NCBI GenBank assembly: GCA_937995835.1
Contig: CALKIV010000064.1
Location: forward strand, 1 to 23,924
Direction: 5' to 3'
Length of the DNA stretch: 23,924 nt
DNA from: an uncultured Dysgonomonas sp.
GTDB taxonomy: Bacteria; Bacteroidota; Bacteroidia; Bacteroidales; Dysgonomonadaceae
Shown here: piece after piece, positions 15,138 through 21,736 of the stretch
Layout of the letters: every line of letters begins with the position of its first letter
Numbering within the stretch: the stretch's first letter is position 1
Made by a program: the position numbers and the translations under genes
The notes under the pieces: model-generated
What the model was told of the DNA's origin: nothing
Databases searched by the model: none
Seen by the model: the letters and a program-made list of their open reading frames with translations, nothing else

Positions 15138-16951
15138 ATGATATTTCCTTCTTCATCAATCAATAAAACAGTTAACTCTCCCTCTGGAAATAGAGGAGTA
15201 CACACCTCTAAACAATATTTACATATTAGTGAGAAGAACGAATAATTGGATGCTGGAATGATTTCCCACAACTGACGAGCCATGGTCATTTCTTTAATTT
15301 TAAAAATTGTATCTACATTACAATCAGACTCATGAGCCAGATTTATCAAGAAATCCTTATTCATTACCACCTTTTTGCTGTGTGTATCTAAGAACCCTTC
15401 GGCTAGTTTTACAGCTTTGCCAAGCATGATCCCTAAGGTTAGTTTTTTGATTTTTAGTTCTGAAGCAATCTGAATGGTTTCGCCAATGAAATTGCCATAA
15501 TGGATGAAAGCCTGATTAGAAAAATCGGGATAAAGCTGTTTGACATACCTCTCACTTTTGGCCCCCGAATTGATCACTATATGTTCACAGCCCAATGCTT
15601 TAGCCACTTGCATTTCTCGGCGAATAGAACCAATGAAAGCATCCGAAGAAAAGGGTTTCACAATTCCAGAAGTACCAATGATAGAGATACCTCCCACAAT
15701 GCCCAACTTGGGATTGAATGTTCTGGTAGCTAATTCCTTGCCATCAGGAACAGAAATGGTGACATCGATGCCAGTCTTTAGCCCCTGTGGCAGTTTATGC
15801 TGATTGTGGCGCATCACTTTATAGAGTTCTCGCTTCATCATCATGCGAGGAGTCTTATTGATGGCAGGTTCTCCAATGGGAATATCCAAACCGGGAAGGG
15901 TTGTTTTTCCTACACCTTCACCTTGTAGAAAGCGAACTCCCTTGTGCTCTGAACTTAGCTCAACAGTAGAGACTATTTCGTGTCCGTGCGTTACATCGGG
16001 GTCGTCACCAGCATCTTTTATCACAGAGCAGGTAACCTTATGACCTTCTTTTTTTGTACTATGAATCGGTATTTTTATCCACTCGCCATTGGGTAAAGTG
16101 ATGCTGACCTCTGATAGTTCTTCTTGGGTGATCAAAGTGGCGAAGGCTGCTTTTGTGGCTGCCGTAGCACAACTACCAGTGGTGTATCCCGTTTTTAGTT
16201 CAAAGAAGTTGGGTACAAGTTTTTCTATATTTTTTCGTAGTCCATGTTCTCCATACACAGAAATAAATGTGTGGGAGAGGGTAGGGCGCTTGACCACCAA
16301 GATGGGGATGTTGAGTTGTTGAGCAGCCTTTACTTTTGCTTCAAAACCACCAGATTCTCCACTCTCTTTGGTGATGATGGCTTCAGGTTTTAGAGTTTTT
16401 AAAAGAGCAAGTTCATCTCCATCTTTTTCATAATATAAAATTTTATCATCAGGAAAATGTTCTCTTTCAGCAATGGCATGGGACTCCTCTCTATCCAATA
16501 TTCTAAACCAACAATTATGATTTTGCCAATAGTTTTTCAACTTGGCTATTGTGTTCACCCCTGTGAGCGCAAGGAGATTATCTATTTTATGATTCTGAAG
16601 ATATGTAATAGCATCTTGATAGGTATCGAACCAAAGTAGATCGTCACTATGTTGAGGATAAGTCCTTTCTAATCGAAGAACTGGAATATTCAAAGCCTCT
16701 GCCACATTAGCCACTGTTTGATGAAGGTTTTCGGCAAAAGGGTGCGACGCATTAATGATCAGTTTAATACCCTTCTCCTTGCAAAAGGTAGTCATTGTGT
16801 GCTCATCCATTGCCCCTGTGATGTGTATTCCACATACCAGATCTACTTTTTGCGTATCACCTTTTGTGGAATAGTAGAAAGGTTTGGCAGCCTCCTCGCA
16901 TACGGCCAGTGCTTTGCGTCCTTCGGTTGTACCTCCAAAAATCAGAATCAT
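15131..16951 (-). CDS. cbiJ-cbiD: CbiJ-CbiD fusion: cobalt-precorrin-6A reductase / cobalt-precorrin-5B C1-methyltransferase
   Basis: The 606 residues contain two consecutive pathway activities in reverse order. Residues 1 to about 245 are CbiJ/CobK, an NAD(P)H-dependent precorrin-6A reductase, with LIFGGTTEGR (3-12), INASHPFAENL (66-76), LALTGVNTI (127-135) and TKESGESGGFEAK (194-206). Residues from about 250 are CbiD, starting LKTGYTTGSCATAATKAA (252-269) and continuing with IKDAGDDPDVTHG, GGISIIGTSGIV and GAKSERY. CbiD methylates C1 and CbiJ then reduces the product. CbiD is specific to the anaerobic route. The start overlaps the btuD end by 4 nt, so it is the last gene of the cbiL-btuFCD operon. 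It is not in the other cbi operon. Confidence 0.95.
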   Translation of the reverse strand: MILIFGGTTEGRKALAVCEEAAKPFYYSTKGDTQKVDLVCGIHITGAMDEHTMTTFCKEKGIKLIINASHPFAENLHQTVANVAEALNIPVLRLERTYPQHSDDLLWFDTYQDAITYLQNHKIDNLLALTGVNTIAKLKNYWQNHNCWFRILDREESHAIAEREHFPDDKILYYEKDGDELALLKTLKPEAIITKESGESGGFEAKVKAAQQLNIPILVVKRPTLSHTFISVYGEHGLRKNIEKLVPNFFELKTGYTTGSCATAATKAAFATLITQEELSEVSITLPNGEWIKIPIHSTKKEGHKVTCSVIKDAGDDPDVTHGHEIVSTVELSSEHKGVRFLQGEGVGKTTLPGLDIPIGEPAINKTPRMMMKRELYKVMRHNQHKLPQGLKTGIDVTISVPDGKELATRTFNPKLGIVGGISIIGTSGIVKPFSSDAFIGSIRREMQVAKALGCEHIVINSGAKSERYVKQLYPDFSNQAFIHYGNFIGETIQIASELKIKKLTLGIMLGKAVKLAEGFLDTHSKKVVMNKDFLINLAHESDCNVDTIFKIKEMTMARQLWEIIPASNYSFFSLICKYCLEVCTPLFPEGELTVLLIDEEGNIIQ

Positions 16952-17949
16952 AATGTGATGTTTTTTAAAAGTTCTTCAATGCTACAACATGTCTTTTTGT
17001 AATTATCAGAAGAATATAAAGTGATCTCTTGTTCTTTTATCTCTATATAGGGCAACGACGTTTCTTCTCTCGACACCATAATGCCCTCTCTCAACAAAGC
17101 TTTGCGAACCATGGCATAGAGTTGGCCATGCCCTGTCATTTTTATTGTCTTTTGGCAATCATTTTCTACACGGAAAAGTCCTGTACTTTGATCGAAAATA
17201 ATTCCTTTGCGAGCAAAAAAGTGGCTCAAACTACCATCCATCGACAAATCTTCGGGAATGCCTATTTTGATGCCATTTTCTTTATCCATCAACCAAATTT
17301 TGTCAGCTATTTGCAAAGCTAACTCCAAATCGTGAGTAGATAAAAATATCGTTTTATTTGTTTTTCGAGACAATTGATGTAAAAGTTGCATGATTTCCAC
17401 CTTGCTTGGAAAATCAAGAAAGGCAGTTGGTTCATCTAACAAAATAATGGATGTTTGTTGAGTTAGAGCCTTTGCAATCATTACCTTCTGACGCTCTCCA
17501 TCGCTCAGGGTGTGGATCATTCGGGAGGCAAGATTTTCTATCTTCACCAATGAAATAGCCTGATCGATAATTTTGTTGTCCTCCTCACTCAAGCTACCCC
17601 AGAAACCTGTGTAGGGACTTCGCCCAAGCCCAATAAGTTCGCGAGAGCTCATATTCTTGACATCAAAACGTTCAGTGAGCACTACACTGACCAAGGTGGC
17701 AAGTTCCTTTTCGGTATATTCTTCAATCTCTTTGCCTTGGATGAAAACATGCCCTGAGAGTTTGGGCTGAAAGGCTGTCAAAGTCCTCATCAAGGTTGAC
17801 TTACCAATGCCATTAGCACCTAGTAAACAAGTGAGTTCTCCACTATAAATGTCAGAGTTGATGCAATCGGCAACAATATTCTTTTCTTTTTTAGAAGAAT
17901 AGCCAATCGCTAAATCTTTGATCTCTATCGTTTTTTGTTTTTTTGCCAT
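16948..17949 (-). CDS. btuD: Corrinoid ABC transporter ATPase BtuD-like
   Basis: This 333-residue ATPase of the FecE/BtuD (iron-siderophore/B12) type would power BtuC. It has Walker A GANGIGKST (44-52), a Q-loop region near 85-95, signature LSDGERQ (148-154; LSGGQ/E in most relatives), Walker B IILLDEP (168-174) and switch H206. After about residue 260 there is a C-terminal extension of some 70 residues, absent from short BtuD proteins, whose function I do not recognise. It overlaps btuC by 1 nt and cbiJ-cbiD by 4 nt. B12 or cobinamide specificity is inferred from the riboswitch and the operon, because sequence alone would also allow heme or siderophore. Confidence 0.88.
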   Translation of the reverse strand: MAKKQKTIEIKDLAIGYSSKKEKNIVADCINSDIYSGELTCLLGANGIGKSTLMRTLTAFQPKLSGHVFIQGKEIEEYTEKELATLVSVVLTERFDVKNMSSRELIGLGRSPYTGFWGSLSEEDNKIIDQAISLVKIENLASRMIHTLSDGERQKVMIAKALTQQTSIILLDEPTAFLDFPSKVEIMQLLHQLSRKTNKTIFLSTHDLELALQIADKIWLMDKENGIKIGIPEDLSMDGSLSHFFARKGIIFDQSTGLFRVENDCQKTIKMTGHGQLYAMVRKALLREGIMVSREETSLPYIEIKEQEITLYSSDNYKKTCCSIEELLKNITL

Positions 17950-18980
17950 CAGTTCAATTCACTTTTGCGTTTACCAAATAATACTGAAATGACGATGGGA
18001 GCACCAATCAAAGCAGTCACCGAGTTGATGGGCAATGCGCCTTCGAACCCTGGCATTCGAGCCACGAGATTACAGAATAGAGCAAGCGATGCGCCTGTCA
18101 ATGTTACGGCAGGCATCAGAATGCGATGATCGGAAGAGACAAAGAGCGTTCGACAGAGGTGAGGAACAGCAAGTCCAAGAAATACAATAGGACCACAGTA
18201 GGCTGTCACCATAGCCGTAATAATGCAAGCACACGCAATGACTACTAAGCGCGAACGCTTTATGTTGAGCCCCAAGTTTTGAGCATATCGCTCACCCAAA
18301 AGCATGAGGTTTAATGTCTTAATCAGTAAAAATGACAAAGGAATCATAATTGCCATGATGATGGCAAAAGTATAAACCTGATTGCCAGAAACTTTTGAGA
18401 AGCTTCCTAAGCCCCAAATGACATAGGCACGGACATCCTCATCGTTGCTAAAAAATTTGAGCACCCCAATGATAGCTGTTGCTATATAACCAATCATTAC
18501 CCCCATAATCAGCAGAATGACATTGCCTTTCACTCGTTGCGAGATAGCCATAATGATGGACATCACTAGCATTGCTCCTATAATAGCTGCAATGGAAACA
18601 GCCATTTCGCCCAAGAAACCAAGTTTGCTTAGGGCTGTGCCCCCAATGCTTCCAGATAGCAAGATCACTAAGGCAACACCAAGGCTTGCACCAGAGCTGA
18701 TCCCCAATTCGGAAGGTCCTGCCAAAGGATTGCGAAAAACTGTCTGCATCTGCAAACCACTAATAGATAGACCGGCACCAGCAACCAAGGCTGTGAGTGT
18801 CTGTGGAAAGCGAGATTTCCATATGATGTTTTGCCAGATCACAGATTCTTCATCTCTCCCTAGTAATATGTTTAGGGTGGAATTGATGGGAATAGAAACG
18901 GTACCCAACACCAAATTGAGGATGAAGAATAGAAAAATGGAAGCTAAAATGACGAGAAAAACGATGGTGTGGCGTGCCAT
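17949..18980 (-). CDS. btuC: Corrinoid ABC transporter permease BtuC-like (FecCD family)
   Basis: The 343-residue polytopic protein belongs to the FecCD/BtuC permease family, expected to form a homodimer in the inner membrane. The first segment (about 5-27) is hydrophobic. The family motif RFPQTLTALVAGAGLSISGLQ begins near residue 58, followed by FRNPLAGPSELGISSGASLG, both characteristic of vitamin B12/siderophore permeases. The later PIVFLGLAVPHLCR is also conserved. It lies 50 nt downstream of btuF and overlaps btuD by one base. No promoter or terminator was seen in the 50-nt gap. Confidence 0.9.
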   Translation of the reverse strand: MARHTIVFLVILASIFLFFILNLVLGTVSIPINSTLNILLGRDEESVIWQNIIWKSRFPQTLTALVAGAGLSISGLQMQTVFRNPLAGPSELGISSGASLGVALVILLSGSIGGTALSKLGFLGEMAVSIAAIIGAMLVMSIIMAISQRVKGNVILLIMGVMIGYIATAIIGVLKFFSNDEDVRAYVIWGLGSFSKVSGNQVYTFAIIMAIMIPLSFLLIKTLNLMLLGERYAQNLGLNIKRSRLVVIACACIITAMVTAYCGPIVFLGLAVPHLCRTLFVSSDHRILMPAVTLTGASLALFCNLVARMPGFEGALPINSVTALIGAPIVISVLFGKRKSELN

Positions 18981-19030
18981 TTAAATATAATATGGAATTT
19001 AATGGATGGATAATAAATAGTTTGATGAAC

Positions 19031-20155
19031 TTATTTTAATAATTCATAATACACAGGAGTGTGCTCAGGTAGTAAGTTTGGATGAAAAATCTTAATCAGA
19101 TCAGCCAAAACCACCTCTGGTTCTACAGGAGTATTTTCGTAAAAAGGTTTTTCCCTCAGATTACAATAGATCAATTTTTTCTCTTTATATGCTTTAAAAT
19201 CAACATAGCGAGCATCCGTCTCTTTCAGTGCATCGTAGCTAAATTCACCATTGTAGCTATTTAGCATGCGCCAATAGTCTGCATTTGCTCCTTGTGAGTA
19301 AACGGTTTCGAAATCAACATAGAAACCACCAGACTCATTGTCGTTTTTCATAAAGTAATTGGCCCCTGCATCTTTGAAGAGTTGAGCCAGATAGCTTTTA
19401 CCACCCACCACATACCAGTTGCCTGAGTGTAGCTCGCCACTTAGCACAGTCGGTTTCTCTGGAATCGATTCTGTAAGGGCTTTTAGCTCATTGTACTGTT
19501 TTTCTATTTCGTTAAACTGCTTTTCGGCTTGTTCTTCAATACCTAAAAGCATAGCCGTAAACTTGATCCATTCGGCTTGCCCAAGAGGAGTAATCTCCTT
19601 ATAGCCTAAAAAACTAACTAGAGGAATATCCAGATTTCTGATGGCATCATAACCACCTTTTTTGAAGGGAGATACAAGAATAACATCAGGATTGAGAGCA
19701 ATGACAATCTCGCTATCAAACTCTCCTTCGATGCCTATTTTGCTTGTTCTGCCGTCTTTCAATTGTTCATTCATTTGCTTGTTAGATAAGAAACGAGTGC
19801 TTGTGACCCCAACCACTTTGTCTAAAGCTTCTAACTTGATAAAATTGGATAATTGCAGATTGGTCATGCAGATAACACTGCTTACAGGTGTCTCTATGAT
19901 GGTGTAGTCTGATGGGATTCCCTCTTTAGACTGTCCTCGCTTTAGTAAGGCGTATTTGTAGGTGATGTCGCTTTCCTTGGCAGGGTCGGTAACGTCTACC
20001 AGTTTGTAATTGGTATAGTCAGTTACCTGAAAACCTTTAGCGTATTTAATCTCTGTGGATTTTGTTTCAGAAGATTGTTGATTGGTTGTCCCTTTCTTAT
20101 TCGTATTACACGAAAACAAAAGAAGAAGAGACGTAAATATGATGATGTATTTCAT
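19031..20155 (-). CDS. btuF: Periplasmic corrinoid-binding lipoprotein BtuF-like
   Basis: A 374-residue lipoprotein with an N-terminal signal of about 15 residues and lipobox LFSC (lipidated C16). A low-complexity polar linker (about 17-36) follows. The substrate-binding domain of the BtuF/FhuD/TroA-like fold (about 90-370) includes SSVICMTNLQLSNFIKLEAL, VVGVTS, and SEIVIALNPDVILVSP, in which NPDVIL is typical. It should deliver corrinoid to BtuCD. It is longer than E. coli BtuF (266 aa), with an additional segment before the first lobe, as in many Bacteroidota iron/B12 binding proteins. It is 6 nt downstream of cbiL. Ligand specificity is inferred from the operon. Confidence 0.87.
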   Translation of the reverse strand: MKYIIIFTSLLLLFSCNTNKKGTTNQQSSETKSTEIKYAKGFQVTDYTNYKLVDVTDPAKESDITYKYALLKRGQSKEGIPSDYTIIETPVSSVICMTNLQLSNFIKLEALDKVVGVTSTRFLSNKQMNEQLKDGRTSKIGIEGEFDSEIVIALNPDVILVSPFKKGGYDAIRNLDIPLVSFLGYKEITPLGQAEWIKFTAMLLGIEEQAEKQFNEIEKQYNELKALTESIPEKPTVLSGELHSGNWYVVGGKSYLAQLFKDAGANYFMKNDNESGGFYVDFETVYSQGANADYWRMLNSYNGEFSYDALKETDARYVDFKAYKEKKLIYCNLREKPFYENTPVEPEVVLADLIKIFHPNLLPEHTPVYYELLK

Positions 20156-20161
20156 ACTCGT

Positions 20162-20866
20162 TCAATGATTTTTTATAATTAATAGCGAAAAATATGGGAA
20201 TGATCTCTTGACTATTTCTTCAATCTCAGAAGTATAAAACTCCTTATCTTTGATACCCACATTCTCGAAGTAGTGGAAGTGTATAGTATTAACGGTCTTA
20301 GCCAACTCTTTCACTGCTGCTTCACATTGGCTTGGCTTCATGATTACGATCGTTTTGCCTGTATTGATGTTTTCTAGCAAATCTTTAGTTGTTGTCATTC
20401 CAGGGATGACCAATAATTGCTCTTCTTGCTTCACAATATGCAAGTTGGCAAGTGCTCCACAGGCAATAAATGCAGGAATACCCTCTATCTTTTCAGTTGG
20501 TATGTCGTTGGCAGTCAACGTATCATTGATATATTGGGCTGAAGAATAGAATCCTCCATCGCCTTCGGCAGTGATTGCCACATACATCCCTTTTTGTTGA
20601 CATTGCATAGCTTGTTGAGCTACAGCCTGATAATTGCTGATAGCTTCAGTTCTATCCTTGCTCATGGGAACAGGGAAGAGTGAAATTTTATCCTCATGAA
20701 TGCCTAGTGCAAGCAAGATCTCTTTTGATCGGGATAGGATATTGCCTTCTGCTCGCTGTGTGGAAGGGGCAAATATGATGTCAGCTTTTTGAAGAGCTTT
20801 AAGCCCTTTGATGGTTACCAGATCGGGGTCGCCCGGTCCGAGTGATATAAATGTAATTGGTTTCAT
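20162..20866 (-). CDS. cbiL: Cobalt-precorrin-2 C20-methyltransferase CbiL
   Basis: CbiL adds the SAM-derived methyl at C20 of cobalt-precorrin-2, the first dedicated methylation of the corrin branch. The 234 residues begin with the SAM-binding segment SLGPGDPDLVTIKG (8-21), followed by a LFPVPMSKDR segment, TAEGDGGFYSSAQYI (99-113) and EGIPAFIACGALANL, all typical of CobI/CbiL. It is the first gene of the riboswitch-led operon cbiL-btuF-btuC-btuD-cbiJ-cbiD. Its leader is about 295 nt from the riboswitch end. A 39-codon overlapping frame and an imperfect hairpin lie just upstream. Confidence 0.93.
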   Translation of the reverse strand: MKPITFISLGPGDPDLVTIKGLKALQKADIIFAPSTQRAEGNILSRSKEILLALGIHEDKISLFPVPMSKDRTEAISNYQAVAQQAMQCQQKGMYVAITAEGDGGFYSSAQYINDTLTANDIPTEKIEGIPAFIACGALANLHIVKQEEQLLVIPGMTTTKDLLENINTGKTIVIMKPSQCEAAVKELAKTVNTIHFHYFENVGIKDKEFYTSEIEEIVKRSFPYFSLLIIKNH

Positions 20867-20954
20867 TATTTTCTACGACTTGATTCTCAATATATCGCAG
20901 CACATCATAAATCCTCATTTTTACGATGCACTGCGATCTCACTATACTATATAT

Positions 20955-20982
20955 TAAAAAAAATCAAGGACTAATTAGCCTT
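20955..20982 (-). terminator. Candidate attenuator terminator upstream of cbiL
   Basis: On the - strand AAGGCTAATTAGTCCTT (20982-20966) folds into a short stem with one bulge, followed by GATTTTTTTT. The stem is short and AT-rich, so intrinsic termination would be weak. Position downstream of riboswitch 2 is its main support. Confidence 0.3.
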
Positions 20983-21125
20983 ATATGGTTTATCAAAAAA
21001 AGGATTCCTAATGTTTGAAGCAGAGATAGTTTATCCAAAAGGAGACGGTCAAGTTGCCACACTATAAAGTGAAGCTATTAGATCAGACTTTTTTAAGAAT
21101 GAATATTTTCTCTTATCAATTAATA

Positions 21126-21148
21126 ATATTCCTTCTCCCCGGGAATAT
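21126..21148 (-). promoter_or_regulatory. CGGGG-loop hairpin downstream of riboswitch 2
   Basis: ATATTCC (transcript 5' arm 21148-21142) pairs perfectly with GGAATAT (21132-21126) around loop CGGGGAGAA. The motif TCCCGGGG is shared with the hairpin after riboswitch 1 at a similar distance from the B12 box. Confidence 0.5.
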
Positions 21149-21161
21149 ACATTAGTACTTT

Positions 21162-21342
21162 CTTGGCAGGTCTTCTGACTTACTCCATCTTCAAATCGCC
21201 CTTCCCATTCACTTTTTTTTGAATAGTGGTATTGAGTATTGTTTGAAGATTTTAGTGGAGATTACAGCAGCGGGTCTGTTCAGGATTTTCACCTGATTCC
21301 CTTTTCATCACTTTTCTGTCAATAGAATTGTGACACCAAAAC
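21162..21342 (-). ncRNA. Cobalamin (B12) riboswitch controlling cbiL-btuFCD-cbiJ-cbiD
   Basis: Read on the - strand, the conserved elements appear in order: GGGAATCAGGTGAAAATCCTG (about 21302-21282), ACAGACCCGCTGCTGTAAT (about 21280-21262), ACCACT near 21228, GGGAAGGGCGA (about 21206-21196) and the B12 box AGTCAGAAGACCTGCC (21180-21165). It should reduce expression of the importer and of CbiL and CbiJ-CbiD when adenosylcobalamin is plentiful. Confidence 0.95.
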
Positions 21343-21348
21343 TCTCTG

Positions 21349-21380
21349 CAAATATAATAGTTTTTTAATAGATATATAAA
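21349..21380 (-). promoter_or_regulatory. Candidate Bacteroides-type promoter of the riboswitch 2 operon
   Basis: On the - strand TATATTTG (21356-21349) is an exact TAnnTTTG -7 element. TTTA (21380-21377), 20 nt upstream, matches three of four bases of the TTTG -33 element. Transcription would begin a few bases before the riboswitch. Confidence 0.6.
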
Positions 21381-21460
21381 CTAAACACTATGGAAAAGTT
21401 TTTTACGCTCAAGGAGCCTTGCTATAGATGGATGTGAAGTCTACTTGTGTAGCATTTAGC

Positions 21461-21500
21461 GAGAAGATACCATGTTTGAGGTATTGATCTCATATGTTTT
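21461..21500 (+). repeat. Copy A of a duplicated upstream element
   Basis: GAGAAGATACCATGTTTGAG (21461-21480), followed 14 nt after TTTG (21475-21478) by TATGTTTT (21493-21500). Copy B, at 21676-21714, has the same arrangement. TTTG and TAnnTTT resemble the Bacteroidota promoter elements, but the 14-nt spacing is shorter than usual. Confidence 0.45.
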
Positions 21501-21539
21501 ACAACATAGTTTTGTACTGTATTAAAGGATGTAAAACAT
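21494..21539. repeat. Perfect 10-bp inverted repeat
   Basis: ATGTTTTACA (21494-21503) and TGTAAAACAT (21530-21539) are perfect reverse complements separated by 26 nt. The left arm overlaps the TATGTTTT of copy A, so it could be an operator or an RNA hairpin in the leader. Confidence 0.5.
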
Positions 21540-21675
21540 TTATAAATTTTCTAGAATGAGCTGGAAGTTATTTTACAAAGTTGAGGTAGAAGATATTTAC
21601 TGTATGGTGTCAAATATATATGCTTTTAAGGAGCGAATGTGCCTTTGTAATCAGAAAACAGAAATGTGTTGTTAG

Positions 21676-21714
21676 GAGAAGATACACATTTGAGAGCGAA
21701 CAAGGTTATTTTAA
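21676..21714 (+). repeat. Copy B of the duplicated upstream element
   Basis: GAGAAGATACACATTTGAG (21676-21694), then 14 nt after TTTG (21689-21692) the sequence TATTTTAA (21707-21714), which ends 22 nt before the SusC-like ATG. A partial third copy of AGAAGATA is at 21588-21595. Confidence 0.45.
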
Positions 21715-21736
21715 TTAATGAAAATTTTGAAAAAAG

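Larger units (their letters stand above)
20867..21161 (-). promoter_or_regulatory. Long leader between riboswitch 2 and cbiL
   Basis: No gene of convincing length lies here. In transcript order it holds: the CGGGG-loop hairpin (21148-21126); a weak terminator-like structure AAGG...CCTT (20982-20966) followed by GATTTTTTTT; and an imperfect 13-bp inverted repeat (20937-20925 with 20906-20894, 11 of 13 matching). An ATG at 20918 opens a 39-codon frame into cbiL. The terminator-like structure is the best candidate for the expression platform. Confidence 0.45.
21357..21736 (+). promoter_or_regulatory. Regulatory region of the SusC-like gene
   Basis: No gene is seen in these 380 nt; open frames are under about 20 codons. 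The region holds two copies of a GAGAAGATAC..TTGAG element, a third partial copy, and a perfect 10-bp inverted repeat. No cobalamin riboswitch signature is present on the + strand. Confidence 0.4.

Noticed and set aside
18517..18984. 155-codon frame on the + strand opposite btuC
   Set aside because: Antisense shadow of a clear FecCD permease; composition reflects the reverse of membrane segments.
21390..21540. Tiny frames (15-17 codons) upstream of the SusC gene
   Set aside because: Too short, unsupported by any start context or similarity; the region looks regulatory.
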